Assembly (NCBI GenBank): GCA_024683035.1
Contig: JAIKYQ010000025.1
Location: forward strand, 1 to 34,296
DNA from: Eubacterium sp.
GTDB taxonomy: Bacteria; Bacillota; Clostridia; Lachnospirales; Lachnospiraceae
DNA length: 34,296 bases
Direction of reading: 5' to 3'
The notes beneath the pieces are model-generated. The model searched no databases. It was not told where the DNA came from and saw only the letters and a program-made list of their open reading frames with translations. How positions within the stretch are numbered: the first letter of the stretch is position 1; every line of letters starts with the position of its first letter. Positions 8,901 to 16,189 of the stretch are shown here, piece after piece. A program made the translations under genes and the position numbers.

Positions 8901-9321
8901 CATCCCGGAAGAGAACCAGAAGCTGGATATGTATAAGCGTGTGGCGCAGATTGAAGAGGAAGAAGAAGCAGAGGATATTCTGGAAGAAATGATCGACCGA
9001 TTCGGAGAACCGCCGCGTGTGGTGCAGAATCTGATCCGGATCGCCCTGATCCGGAACATGCTGCATCAGGCCTGGGTTACGGATATCCGCCAGAATCGGG
9101 ATGAGATCACCCTGGCACTTTTTGACAGGGCAGAGTTGGATGCGGCGCGGATCCCGGGCCTGCTGGAAAAAGAAGTCTGGAGGAACAGGCTGTTTTTCCG
9201 TGCTGTTCCGGCACCACACTTTATCCTGCATGTGAAAGGGACCGTCAAGCGGCAGAAGGAAATACTGGAAACACTGCACACGCTGGCGGAAGACCTGCAG
9301 TCGCTGCGGACAGTCTTTTAG
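5950..9321 (+). CDS. mfd: Transcription-repair coupling factor Mfd
   Basis: DNA translocase that displaces RNA polymerase stalled at lesions and recruits UvrA. The 1123-residue product is normal in length. A UvrB-homology region occupies about 1-320. The RNA polymerase-interaction domain is around 440-510 ([16 protein letters not shown]). The RecG-like helicase motor follows: Walker [10 protein letters not shown] (Lys607), Walker B DEEQ (702-705), motif [13 protein letters not shown], and motif [11 protein letters not shown]. The C-terminal TRCF domain covers about 960-1100. GGAGG lies six bases before the ATG. It is the last gene of the GTPase-pth-mfd unit; the lipoprotein promoter lies directly after the stop and I see no terminator between them. 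Confidence 0.98.
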   Translation: MKAFLQPLQDLAGYEDLRRQLQKGRGVYEVTGCLDSQKAQLAAGLAENSRVTLLIAENELKARALFEDCRLYDPETLYYPRRDLIFYQADISGNLLTRQRMQVMKAISEQKKITIVTSTGGCMDFLLPFRVFENARLEVKAGTILNLQETAKQLAFMGYERFGAVEAAGQFAIRGDILDIYPLTEELPLRIELWDEEVDSVRSFDPQSQRSVENLQEAVIFPATEEPGKEADPAAFFRRQTDTFLDYLPEDSLIILDEPTRILENAGALFQEYSEAMKHRLEEGQITAQEAKRMITPAMLAAGFSRRRCAALSLMEHTENRLESRGKYAVLVRAVGTYHNQFPMLVKDLKRLKKDRFRVILLSSSRSRAERLAKELQQEELGAFYSEDRDRLLQPGEILVTQGYARHGFEYPMQKFVLITETDIFGAVQKKKRRRKAEHAGDRIRSFQELSVGDIVVHESHGMGIYRGIEKVEVDHVVKDFVKIEYAGGSNLYVLATSLDALQKYSGGDGKHPKINKLGGNEWNRTRARVRSAVKDIAADLVRLYAARQEKNGYVYGPDTVWQREFEELFPYEETEDQLAAIEDTKRDMESPKIMDRLICGDVGYGKTEIAIRAAFKAVQENKQVILLCPTTILAQQHYNTFVQRMRDFPVRVDMLSRFRTAAQQKKTIEDLRKGFVDVLIGTHRVLSDDIRCKDLGLLVIDEEQRFGVTHKEKIKQIKESVDVLTLTATPIPRTLHMSLIGIRDMSVLEEPPLDRMPIQTYVMEYEEELVREAVSRELARDGQVYVVYNRVRGIADMARRIQEMVPEAHVAYAHGQMNERELERIMYDFVSGEIDVLVSTTIIETGMDIANVNTLIVCDADRLGLSQLYQLRGRVGRSNRNAYAFLMYRRDRMLKEDAEKRLHAIREFTDLGSGVKIAMRDLEIRGAGNLLGAEQHGHMESVGYDLYCKMLSEAVREAKGQRHEESFETTIDLAVSAYIPPEYIPEENQKLDMYKRVAQIEEEEEAEDILEEMIDRFGEPPRVVQNLIRIALIRNMLHQAWVTDIRQNRDEITLALFDRAELDAARIPGLLEKEVWRNRLFFRAVPAPHFILHVKGTVKRQKEILETLHTLAEDLQSLRTVF

Positions 9322-9344
9322 AGGGCGGAATGGAATGTTTGACG

Positions 9345-9373
9345 TTGACGATACTTTCGCCGGGGGCTATAAT
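9345..9373 (+). promoter_or_regulatory. Promoter of the foldase-lgt-ATPase-like-cysE unit
   Basis: TTGACG (9345-9350), exactly 17 bp, TATAAT (9368-9373). It starts 24 bp after the mfd stop and ends 33 bp before the lipoprotein start, giving a very short leader. Confidence 0.88.
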
Positions 9374-9406
9374 CTTCTCTGTATGGATAGACAGGAGGTC
9401 ATGAAA

Positions 9407-10675
9407 ATGAAAAGAATAACAAATGCGATTGTCTGTGCTGTTCTGGCGGCGGGTCTTCTGGCCGGCTGCGGAAAGGTAGACACCACACAGGCGGCGATTA
9501 CGGTAGATGATGAAGCGATCAGCTATGGGGCCGCTTCCTTTATTCTGCGTGCCCAGCAGGCAGAGACGGCTACGGTCATGGAAGGCTACGGGCTCTATTC
9601 TGCTGACTCGGCGTTCTGGGATCAGATGACGACGGATGAAGACGGACATTCCGTCACATACGGAGAGGAAATGAAAAAAACGCTGGTAAATGATCTGGCA
9701 GGCTATGTGCTTCTGCGCCGGCATGCATCGGATTATGGCGTGGAAATGAAAGATGAGGTCCGTCTGGCTGCGGAGAATGCGGCGCATAGTGTATATGAAA
9801 GCAATACGGATCTGATCAAGGAGATCGGTGCCACGGAAGAGGACATCTGCGAGATCATGGAGTCGTATGCCTGGCCGGACCTGATGAGGGATGCCATGAC
9901 CGCCGATGTGGATACCGAAGTGTCTGACGAAGAAGCCGCGCAGTCTCGTGTGGTGTATGCGCGTATGCGTCTGGCTGATACAGATGAGGATACGAAAGCA
10001 GCGTATAAGGAGTCTATGGAGCAGCTGCTGCAGAAAATGCAGGAAGCAGACAGTCTGGACGAAGATACCATCCGTACCATGGCCAATGAAATTGATGAAG
10101 AAAACATCATGGTCGGCGGTGTGAATCTCGGCAAGGACGATGATTTCTTCGATGCATCGATCATGGATGTGCTGGCAGGTCTGCAGGACGGCGAAGTCTG
10201 CCAGGAAGTGCTGGAGATACCGGACAGCTATTATTATCTGGTCTATATGGACTCTGTTCTGGACAGAGAGGCGACAGACCGGGAAAAGACAACGATCGTT
10301 AACACCAGAAAGCAGGAAGCTTATGATGAAATCCTGCAGGGCTGGCTGGACGGAGCTGCCATCAGTACCTCCAAGGCATGGGATGCCCTGGAAGTTAAAG
10401 ACAAGGAAAACTGGAAAGCGGTAGTGCCGGCTGCAGCGGCGCCGGAAACAGCTGAAACAGCGGAAACCGAAGATACAGCAGAAGAAGCGGAGTCTGCGTC
10501 AACAGCAGAAAGCACAGCGGAATCTGCGGAGTCTGCGTCAACGGCAGAAAGCACAGCGGAATCTGCGGAGTCCGCGTCAACGGCAGAGAGCTCTGCAGAA
10601 TCTGCGGAGTCGGCGGCAGAAGAAGCCAGCTCAGCTTCATCGGCAGGGAGTGAAGCGAAATCTGCAGACGAATAA
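9407..10675 (+). CDS. Lipoprotein foldase, SurA/PrsA-like peptidyl-prolyl isomerase family
   Basis: The product has a short positive N-terminus, a hydrophobic stretch and the lipobox LLAGC, so it is an exported lipoprotein modified by Lgt, which is encoded next. An alpha-helical SurA_N-like region follows. A degenerate parvulin-like segment comes next (VGGVNLGKDDDFF ... LQDGEVCQEVLEIPDSYYYLVYMDS), where parvulins have GGDLG and a PGEVS-like block. Isomerase activity is therefore uncertain and chaperone activity likelier. The C-terminal ~65 residues are a low-complexity Ala/Ser/Glu/Thr tail with repeats. I chose the ATG at 9407, eight bases after GGAGG; the ATG at 9401 is only two bases from it. 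The gene lies 23 bp before lgt. Confidence 0.82.
   Translation: MKRITNAIVCAVLAAGLLAGCGKVDTTQAAITVDDEAISYGAASFILRAQQAETATVMEGYGLYSADSAFWDQMTTDEDGHSVTYGEEMKKTLVNDLAGYVLLRRHASDYGVEMKDEVRLAAENAAHSVYESNTDLIKEIGATEEDICEIMESYAWPDLMRDAMTADVDTEVSDEEAAQSRVVYARMRLADTDEDTKAAYKESMEQLLQKMQEADSLDEDTIRTMANEIDEENIMVGGVNLGKDDDFFDASIMDVLAGLQDGEVCQEVLEIPDSYYYLVYMDSVLDREATDREKTTIVNTRKQEAYDEILQGWLDGAAISTSKAWDALEVKDKENWKAVVPAAAAPETAETAETEDTAEEAESASTAESTAESAESASTAESTAESAESASTAESSAESAESAAEEASSASSAGSEAKSADE
10490..10606 (+). repeat. Three 39-bp in-frame repeats in the foldase C-terminus
   Basis: Units at 10490-10528, 10529-10567 and 10568-10606 each encode a variant of ESASTAESTAESA. They are nearly identical at DNA level. 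The resulting tail is flexible and low-complexity, probably a spacer in the wall. Repeat number may vary between strains. Confidence 0.9.
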
Positions 10676-10698
10676 GCGGAAGAATCCGATAATTAAGT

Positions 10699-11475
10699 AT
10701 GTACAATGATTTGTTCAGCATCGGGCCGTTTACGTTTCATACGTATGGCCTGATGACGGCGATCGGTATCATAGCAGCCTATCTGCTGATGGCGCGCCGT
10801 GCAAAACAGAATAACTTTACGGAAGAACAACAGAGTAAGACCTTTGGTCTTATTCTGTTTTGCCTGATTTTCGGGTATCTGGGATCCAAGATCCTGTATA
10901 TACTTACGATCCTGCCGCGTCTGCGGGAGGATCCTGCCGTATTCCTGCAGTCGCTGTCCGGCGGCTGGGTTGTTTTCGGGGGGTTGCTGGGAGGCGTGTT
11001 CGGTGCCTGGCTGTTCTGCCGCTGGCAGAAACTGTCCGTCGGCAAGTACTTTGATCTGGCCTTTCCTGCAGTGGCGCTGGCGCAGGCCTTCGGAAGAGTC
11101 GGCTGTTTCTTTGCCGGCTGCTGCTACGGCGTTGAAACAGACAGCGCCTTTTCCATTGTGTTTCAGCATTCACAATACGCTCCCAATCACGTGCATCTGG
11201 TTCCGACGCAGCTTATCTCGGCTGTTTTGGACCTGGCGCTCTGTCTGTTTTTACTCTGGTATGAAAAAAACAAAGAAAAGTACAGAGGCGAACTGGCCGC
11301 ACTGTATCTGATCCTATACAGTGCCGGACGGTTTGTGCTGGAATTCTGGCGCGGTGATCTGATACGGGGTGCGGTGGGACCGCTGTCCACGTCACAGTTT
11401 ATCGGGCTGTTTACACTTCTGGCCGGGATCATCCTGCTGATGCTGATCCGAGGGAAGAAGGGGGAGGAAGCATGA
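10699..11475 (+). CDS. lgt: Prolipoprotein diacylglyceryl transferase
   Basis: Integral membrane enzyme that transfers diacylglycerol from phosphatidylglycerol to the lipobox cysteine. The 258-residue product has the usual multiple membrane helices. The N-terminus MYNDLFSIGPFTFHTYGLM contains the family His. The Lgt signature appears as GRVGCFFAGCCYG, the Cys-rich clostridial form of GRxGNFxNxExxG. A conserved GGLLGG helix precedes it. The ribosome binding site is weak (GCGGAAGA, about 15 bases upstream). The gene follows a lipoprotein substrate gene, and its TGA overlaps the next start by four bases (ATGA), indicating translational coupling with the ATPase-like gene. Confidence 0.95.
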   Translation: MYNDLFSIGPFTFHTYGLMTAIGIIAAYLLMARRAKQNNFTEEQQSKTFGLILFCLIFGYLGSKILYILTILPRLREDPAVFLQSLSGGWVVFGGLLGGVFGAWLFCRWQKLSVGKYFDLAFPAVALAQAFGRVGCFFAGCCYGVETDSAFSIVFQHSQYAPNHVHLVPTQLISAVLDLALCLFLLWYEKNKEKYRGELAALYLILYSAGRFVLEFWRGDLIRGAVGPLSTSQFIGLFTLLAGIILLMLIRGKKGEEA

Positions 11476-12959
11476 GTCACGAAGAACCTTCTGTACAGAG
11501 AAAAACCCCACTGGAGAAAATCTCTCTGGAAATGATCATGATCGTGCTGGCGGCAGTCGGTGCTGTCGTGATCGGAAAGTATCCGGAAGCAGTGGCCGTG
11601 ATCCTGCTGTATCTGTTCGTGAAGCTGGTGGAAAAGCAGGCGGTTAAAAAAAGTCGTGAGAAAATTGCCGCTTCCGCTGTGCTTTCGGTGAAAAACGGAT
11701 GGACGTATGAAGAAGCCGTATCCCGGGAAACGCGGACGGAGCGGCTTATCCGGCGCTTTTCCGGAATCTTTACCCCGGCGGTCCTGGCAGGCGCCGTCGT
11801 TGTTGCCGTGGTGCCTTCGATCGTAACGGGAAACACGGCATACTGGATCCGGACGGCCTGTTCCTTTCTGGTGATCGGCTGTATCGGGACGCTGGTCGCT
11901 TCGGTTTCACTGGCTTTTTCCTGCGGGATTGCGGTTTCCACCCGCCGCGGCGTTTTGTTCAAAAGCGGGCAGCCCATGGAAACGATCAATAATATGCGTC
12001 TGTTTGTTACCGGCAAAACGAATGTTTTGACGGACGCACAGTACGGACTGCAGCGGGTTGTGCCCGCCATTGCCTTTGAACCAGGAAACGGACAGGAAGA
12101 AAAAGAACAGGAAACAGAAGAAGAGTTCGTACTGCGGCTCTGTGCAGGAGCCATGAAAAACACAGAGGATCCGGTTTTTGCATGTGTGGAACGGGCGGCA
12201 GAAGTATGGAAAGTGACACCGGATACGCCGGAAGAAGTGCAGGAAGAGGCCGGACAGGGAGTCTGTGCGCGTCTGCCGGAGGGGCTTGTCTGCGCCGGTA
12301 CACGGGAATACCTTATGCGCAGGGGCATCACAGTGGCGCCGCCGCTGCAGGCATACGGTCTGCAGATCTGTGTGGCGCTGGGCCATGACCATATAGGGAC
12401 AATGCTGCTGGCTGACCGTGTGAACAAAGGAGCGGAAAGTCTGCTGAATGCGGCGCGCCATGTCGGAGCCAAAACTGCGGTACTGACAGAAGAAAGCGAG
12501 ATCAATGCCAATGCCATTGCCAAACAGCTGAGCATAGATCTGAGCTACGGGTCGCTGACCCCGGCCGGGAAGCAAAGTGTGATCAAAGATATGCGCAGAA
12601 AAGTCGGCACGATGCTCTATATCGGCAGCGGACTCCGGGATGCGGCGGTTATGGAAAGTGCGGATGTCAGCGGGACCCTGAGCAGCGGAACACAGGAAGC
12701 CGTCCGTGCGGCGGATATCCTGTATATGAGCAAAGAACTGAAGCCGGCAGAAGACTCGATCGATCTGGCTTTCGTAACGACGCGGATCGCCAGTGAAAAT
12801 ATTCTTCTGTCCCTTCTGATCAAAGCCGGCGTGATATTTCTGGGCTTTGTGGGCCATGCCAATCTGTGGCTGGCCATAATAGCGGAAACGGCCGTTGCCG
12901 TGATCTGTATCTTCAATGCCATCCGGCTTCTCTATTTCGGCAAATACCGGCTGCGTTAA
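11472..12959 (+). CDS. Catalytically dead P1B-type ATPase-like membrane protein
   Basis: The 495-residue frame aligns along its length with CadA/ZntA-type metal ATPases but lacks their catalytic residues. After the first helices (about 18-55) the actuator domain with its TGE loop is essentially missing: the sequence passes from KKSREKI to [20 protein letters not shown]. The CPC metal site reads CIG (137-139). The phosphorylation motif DKTGTLT reads GKTNVLT (181-187), with the acceptor Asp replaced by Gly. HP reads DP (233-234), TGDN reads TEES (339-342), and GDGxND reads GSGLRD (385-390). The two C-terminal helices are intact. The frame is long and uninterrupted and overlaps lgt by four bases, so it looks like a maintained pseudoenzyme rather than a decaying gene. 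Its role is unknown. Confidence 0.85.
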   Translation: MSHEEPSVQRKTPLEKISLEMIMIVLAAVGAVVIGKYPEAVAVILLYLFVKLVEKQAVKKSREKIAASAVLSVKNGWTYEEAVSRETRTERLIRRFSGIFTPAVLAGAVVVAVVPSIVTGNTAYWIRTACSFLVIGCIGTLVASVSLAFSCGIAVSTRRGVLFKSGQPMETINNMRLFVTGKTNVLTDAQYGLQRVVPAIAFEPGNGQEEKEQETEEEFVLRLCAGAMKNTEDPVFACVERAAEVWKVTPDTPEEVQEEAGQGVCARLPEGLVCAGTREYLMRRGITVAPPLQAYGLQICVALGHDHIGTMLLADRVNKGAESLLNAARHVGAKTAVLTEESEINANAIAKQLSIDLSYGSLTPAGKQSVIKDMRRKVGTMLYIGSGLRDAAVMESADVSGTLSSGTQEAVRAADILYMSKELKPAEDSIDLAFVTTRIASENILLSLLIKAGVIFLGFVGHANLWLAIIAETAVAVICIFNAIRLLYFGKYRLR

Positions 12960-12982
12960 TACTAATCATCAAAGAAAAGAGT

Positions 12983-12999
12983 CCGGCTGCAGCAGCCGG
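12983..12999 (+). other. GC-rich hairpin directly before the cysE ribosome binding site
   Basis: CCGGCTG and CAGCCGG pair perfectly around the loop CAG, ending two bases before GGAGG (13001-13005). There is no T-run, so it is not an intrinsic terminator. It could affect ribosome access or mRNA stability between the ATPase-like gene and cysE. Confidence 0.5.
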
Positions 13000-13012
13000 C
13001 GGAGGTCCGTAT

Positions 13013-13957
13013 ATGGAATTCAGCGGAAAAGCAGAAGGTCTTATCGAAAGAATTATGGAAAGTTACCGGGAGCATCCGGAAAGCACAAGGCTGTCCGGTG
13101 CAGGCGGTCTGAACCGGGAGCTTCTGATCGATGTCCTGTACCGGATCAGGGAAGTGCTTTTTCCCGGTTTTTATGACAAAAGTCGGGTGCGGGCCGAGTA
13201 TGTCCGGTATATTGTCGGGGAAAAGATCGAGTATATCCAATACCATCTGACGAAACAGATCACGACAGCACTGGCTACGCAGCCGGAAAACCGGCAGGTT
13301 CCCCGGCAGGAACTGCAGGAGAGGGCAGCGGCTATTGCAGCGGATTTTCTGGATCAGATCCCGAATCTCAGAGATATTCTGGCAACGGATCTGCAGGCTG
13401 CCTTTGACGGTGATCCGGCGGCTTACAGTACTGATGAGATCGTTCTGAGTTACCCGGGCATTCTGGCTATTACCACCTACCGGATCGCGCATGAACTGTG
13501 GGTACGGGGCGTGCCGCTGATCCCGCGGGTCATGTCGGAGCATGCACATAATATAACCGGGATCGACATTCATCCGGGTGCCACGATCGGCCGGTATTTC
13601 TTTATCGACCACGGTACGGGTATTGTTATCGGCGAGACGACCGAGATCGGAGATAATGTCAAGATCTATCAGGGTGTCACGCTGGGCGGTCTGTCCACGA
13701 GAAAAGGGCAGGAACTCAAAGGAGTCAAACGGCATCCCACGCTGGGAAATCATGTGACCATTTATTCCGGAACTTCGGTACTCGGCGGGGAAACGATCAT
13801 CGGCGACAACGTAACGGTCGGCGGCAATACGTTTGTGATCCACTCCATTCCGTCGGATACCCGTGTCAGCGCACGGGCGCCGGAACTGGAAATGCACAGC
13901 GGGCTGGCGGAGGATTTCAAAGACTCTATCCACGGTGAAAAAGCAGAAGAAAAGTAA
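13013..13957 (+). CDS. cysE: Serine O-acetyltransferase (EpsC/CysE type)
   Basis: Makes O-acetylserine from serine and acetyl-CoA, the committed step to cysteine. The 314-residue protein has a helical N-terminal half and a left-handed beta-helix of hexapeptide repeats (about 183-295). The catalytic dyad corresponds to Asp185 in IDIHPG and His200 in IDHGTG, with the same 15-residue spacing as Asp143/His158 in Escherichia coli. The QGVTLGG block and a conserved KRHPTLG follow. The ATG at 13013 was chosen because GGAGG precedes it by seven bases; the frame is open further upstream, but that part lies inside the preceding gene. It ends the lgt operon, while its partner cysK has its own promoter 2.2 kb downstream. 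Confidence 0.94.
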   Translation: MEFSGKAEGLIERIMESYREHPESTRLSGAGGLNRELLIDVLYRIREVLFPGFYDKSRVRAEYVRYIVGEKIEYIQYHLTKQITTALATQPENRQVPRQELQERAAAIAADFLDQIPNLRDILATDLQAAFDGDPAAYSTDEIVLSYPGILAITTYRIAHELWVRGVPLIPRVMSEHAHNITGIDIHPGATIGRYFFIDHGTGIVIGETTEIGDNVKIYQGVTLGGLSTRKGQELKGVKRHPTLGNHVTIYSGTSVLGGETIIGDNVTVGGNTFVIHSIPSDTRVSARAPELEMHSGLAEDFKDSIHGEKAEEK

Positions 13958-13976
13958 AGAAAAAGCGGTGCCGGTA

Positions 13977-13985
13977 TGGTATACT
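13977..13985 (+). promoter_or_regulatory. Possible extended -10 promoter for the aldolase gene
   Basis: TGGTATACT is an extended -10 element (TG, one base, TATACT). The expected -35 position has no good hexamer. It lies 20 bp after the cysE stop and 73 bp before the aldolase start. No terminator separates cysE from the aldolase, so cotranscription is possible. Confidence 0.45.
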
Positions 13986-14058
13986 GTACAGGAACAGGTT
14001 TGTGTTTCTGAAAAGCTGAAAACCGGGTACAGCCGGCCAGAGTCAGGGAGACTGAAAA

Positions 14059-14916
14059 ATGCAGAATGAATATCAGGTCAAAGAACAGATCTGCGAGATT
14101 GGCAGACGGATCGATGCGCGCGGACTGGTGGCGGCCAACGACGGAAATATTTCCGTAAAAGTGAATGATAATGAGATACTCTGTACGCCGACAGGCGTCC
14201 TGAAGGGCACCATGACGCCGGACATGATCTGCAAAATGGATCTGGACGGCCACACGCTGGAGGCGCCGAACGGATACAAACCGTCATCCGAAATGAAGAT
14301 GCACATCCGGGTCTATCAGAGACGTGCGGATGTCGGTGCCGTTGTTCATGCGCATCCGCCCTATGCGACGACCTTTGCAGTTGTGGGACAGCCGCTTACA
14401 CAGCCGGTTCTGGCAGAAGCCGTGGTCTCCATGGGCTGCGTTCCCGTAGCAGATTACGGGACTCCTTCCACAGAGGAAATACCGGACGCCGTGGAAAAGT
14501 ACCTGCCGTATTTTGATGCCATGCTTCTGGAATATCACGGGGCGCTCGCTTACGGCAAGGATCTGATGACGGCTTATATGAAGATGGAGTCGGTAGAGTT
14601 TTATGCCCGTACGCTGTATCAGATTAAGACACTGGGCTGCGACGGCCGTGAGATTTCGCCGGAGAAGGTGGAAATGCTGTATGCGCTGCGCGGGAAAATG
14701 GGCCTGCCGGGCAAACATCCGGCCAACCTCTGCCTGAATCAGGGGAAGGCCAACTGCCACAGCTGCGGCCAGTTTGCCAGAGAGCTTGCGAGTTTTGGGG
14801 AAGCGGCCTTACAGGCTCCGGCCAGTCCCGCACCGGTACCGGCAGCAGGCCGGCTGGATGCGGATGCGATCGCCGCGATCACAAGACAGTTGATGGCGGA
14901 ATTGGGTGGAAAATAA
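14059..14916 (+). CDS. Class II aldolase (L-fuculose-phosphate aldolase type) with C-terminal microcompartment targeting peptide
   Basis: The catalytic domain (about 1-215) is that of the zinc class II aldolase/adducin family. It has NDGNISVK, the substrate-loop PSSEMKMH, the metal-binding VHAHPPYAT and a later YHGALAYG. The likely reaction is cleavage of L-fuculose-1-phosphate or rhamnulose-1-phosphate to DHAP and lactaldehyde. A Cys segment C-x7-C-x2-C follows (CLNQGKANCHSC). An Ala/Pro linker then leads to a terminal amphipathic helix, LDADAIAAITRQLMAEL, typical of encapsulation peptides that dock enzymes to shell proteins. The next gene encodes a shell protein, which supports this reading. 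The start has GGGAG eight bases upstream. Substrate choice is inferred; epimerase-type members of this fold exist. Confidence 0.88.
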   Translation: MQNEYQVKEQICEIGRRIDARGLVAANDGNISVKVNDNEILCTPTGVLKGTMTPDMICKMDLDGHTLEAPNGYKPSSEMKMHIRVYQRRADVGAVVHAHPPYATTFAVVGQPLTQPVLAEAVVSMGCVPVADYGTPSTEEIPDAVEKYLPYFDAMLLEYHGALAYGKDLMTAYMKMESVEFYARTLYQIKTLGCDGREISPEKVEMLYALRGKMGLPGKHPANLCLNQGKANCHSCGQFARELASFGEAALQAPASPAPVPAAGRLDADAIAAITRQLMAELGGK

Positions 14917-14925
14917 AAGAAAAAC

Positions 14926-14955
14926 CGGACAAAACGGGCAGCAGTATAGTATAAT
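14926..14955 (+). promoter_or_regulatory. Promoter of the shell protein gene
   Basis: CGGACA (14926-14931), 18 bp, perfect TATAAT (14950-14955), directly after the aldolase stop codon. The shell gene can thus be transcribed apart from the aldolase. The -35 is imperfect. Confidence 0.6.
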
Positions 14956-15008
14956 AAACAGATAAAGAAACACGGATACGGCACGCATACGAATAAGCGG
15001 AGATCTGC

Positions 15009-15551
15009 ATGGAGATCAGTAAGAAAAAAGTGGATATGCCCGCGGAAGCTGCCGCAGGCGCAAAGAAGGCGGCGAAACCGGAAAAAATCGTGGAAGAGCG
15101 GATCGTGAAAACGGCGGATTTTGAGCCGGTCGCGGATGCAAAAACCAGAAAGACGGCGGGAAGGACGGCCGGCCGGAAAGCGGCTGCATCGTCCGGCAGT
15201 ACAGTGCGGACGCGTCAGGCAGCAGTTCCGGACACCGTAAAAACAGAAGCGGCCCCTGCCGGAGGCGCCGTACAGGCACTCGGTATGGTGGAAACACGCG
15301 GACAGATCGCTGCCATCGAAGCGGCAGATGCCATGTGTAAGACCGCAGATGTCCATCTGATCGGTGAAACGATGATCGGGCGCGGCATGGTCACAGTCAT
15401 GGTCCGCGGCGATGTGGCGGCCGTAAAGGCAGCAGTAGATGCAGGCGCCGCCCGGGCCTCCGCGGTCGGGGAGCTGAAATCGGTGCATGTGATCCCACGC
15501 CCGGATACAGATGTGGAGATCCTTCTGCCCGGATACCGGAAGAAAAGCTGA
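15009..15551 (+). CDS. Bacterial microcompartment shell protein (BMC-H) with long basic N-terminal extension
   Basis: Residues 89-172 form one BMC domain very like PduA/Eut[48 protein letters not shown] and [12 protein letters not shown]. Such proteins form hexamers that tile the microcompartment facet and carry a central pore. The pore loop, IGSG in PduA, is IGRG here (Arg125). The first 88 residues are an Ala/Lys/Arg-rich, probably disordered extension that ordinary ~90-105-residue BMC-H proteins lack. GGAG lies eight bases before the ATG. The gene has its own promoter and terminator and follows the aldolase by 92 bp. The extension could bind cargo, nucleic acid or another shell face; this is inference. 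Confidence 0.93.
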   Translation: MEISKKKVDMPAEAAAGAKKAAKPEKIVEERIVKTADFEPVADAKTRKTAGRTAGRKAAASSGSTVRTRQAAVPDTVKTEAAPAGGAVQALGMVETRGQIAAIEAADAMCKTADVHLIGETMIGRGMVTVMVRGDVAAVKAAVDAGAARASAVGELKSVHVIPRPDTDVEILLPGYRKKS

Positions 15552-15606
15552 AAAAGATGCGGCAGCTGCCGGCAGCAGAAGTGCTGCGATACAGAGATAC
15601 ATACAG

Positions 15607-15640
15607 AAGTCTGCAGGAAGTAATTCCGGCAGACTTTTTT
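15607..15640 (+). terminator. Intrinsic terminator after the shell protein gene
   Basis: Stem AAGTCTGC (15607-15614) with GCAGACTT (15629-15636), and an inner GGAA/TTCC pairing in the loop, followed by TTTT. It closes the aldolase/shell unit. Confidence 0.85.
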
Positions 15641-15690
15641 ATATCCGGTGATGTACATTCAGCAACGTATGGGTTTTAATACAATATGAA

Positions 15691-15882
15691 GCAGCCGTCG
15701 GACATATACTTTTGCCGCTTGCCTGAACCACTCCGCTGAGCTAACTGCCAACTTCGACCGGGCGACCGGGATGTTCATGAACGATCTATTCTCATCCCGG
15801 CCGCCTGGTCTGCGTATGTAGTGGATCTCAGCTTCGTTCCTTTCAGAATGCGCGCTTGTAAAAGTATATGTCCGCCGGCTGC
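15691..15882. repeat. 192-bp palindromic element (MITE-like or IS-derived)
   Basis: The outer arms 15691-15715 and 15858-15882 are inverted repeats matching at 23 of 25 positions (arm core GGACATATACTTTT). Inside, GCTGAG (15735-15740) pairs with CTCAGC (15827-15832). A nearly perfect 18-bp stem (15756-15773 with 15793-15810; one G-T, one mismatch) then closes on a 19-base loop. All pairings share a centre near 15784-15787, so the whole segment can fold as one nested hairpin. Repeat copy A at 135-175 carries one arm. The element contains no convincing gene and lies between the shell gene terminator and the cysK promoter. Its outer limits are uncertain, because similarity between copy A and the left arm continues beyond the arm. 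Confidence 0.75.
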
Positions 15883-16098
15883 TGTCCACGTTTTGAAAAC
15901 CAGCATTCCGACTGGAAACAGGTCCCCATAAGCCGACTGTCGGAGCATGGCCGGCCCTTAGCGAGCCGGTCAGGCGAGCTTAGTGCCGCTGCCCATGCGA
16001 CCAAGCGCGAGCGTGTCGGCGATGGGGTTCTGTATCCGGGAGGAATGCGTCCGATTTATACTTTAAGAATTCATACTTTTTAAATCCTAAAAAAATGC
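15883..16098. other. Noncoding segment upstream of the cysK promoter, with a GC-rich stem-loop
   Basis: No gene is evident. GCATGG (15945-15950) and CCATGC (15993-15998) bracket a 54-base stem-loop, with an inner CCGGC (15951-15955)/GCCGG (15965-15969) hairpin. The segment continues from the right arm of the palindromic element and turns AT-rich from about 16053. A small frame reaching 16083 overlaps it but has no convincing start. It may belong to the same element or be a separate structured DNA or RNA. Confidence 0.4.
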
Positions 16099-16127
16099 TT
16101 GACATGCAGTGAGACTGCCCTTATAAT
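16099..16127 (+). promoter_or_regulatory. Promoter of the cysK-sulfhydrylase-rrf2 unit
   Basis: Perfect TTGACA (16099-16104), 17 bp, perfect TATAAT (16122-16127). A consensus promoter of this strength would be expected to be repressed when not needed, and an inverted repeat lies on its start site. Confidence 0.93.
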
Positions 16128-16148
16128 CCTATTTAACAAGTAGGAAAT
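16124..16148 (+). promoter_or_regulatory. Candidate Rrf2-type operator at cysK
   Basis: The arms TAATCCTA and TAGGAAAT are separated by 9 bases; the inner five base pairs (TCCTA/TAGGA) are perfect. It overlaps the end of the -10 element and the expected transcription start. The core has the same architecture as the nifS site at 21139-21163 (CCTA-N9-TAGG). The likely ligand is one of the two Rrf2 proteins encoded nearby. Confidence 0.6.
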
Positions 16149-16189
16149 ATAGGAATAAAATAAGACGCAAGGAGAAAGGAAGACATATC

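Noticed and set aside
6127-9279. 1050-codon open frame on the minus strand opposite mfd
   Set aside because: It is the mirror frame of mfd. The protein has no recognisable domain and the plus-strand gene is unequivocal.
11472-12959. Functional heavy-metal pump annotation
   Set aside because: The phosphorylated Asp, CPC site, actuator TGE loop and GDGxND motif are all missing or replaced.
12866-13012. N-terminal extension of serine acetyltransferase by 49 codons
   Set aside because: It overlaps the end of the ATPase-like gene and has no ribosome binding site; the ATG at 13013 has GGAGG.
15719-15752. tRNA-like stretch on the minus strand (TTAGCTCAGCGG)
   Set aside because: The D-arm cannot pair properly and there is no anticodon arm, T-arm or acceptor stem; it is part of the palindromic element.
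15659-15889. 76-codon minus-strand frame over the palindromic element
   Set aside because: No ribosome binding site or family resemblance; it follows the palindrome and is better explained as noncoding repeat.
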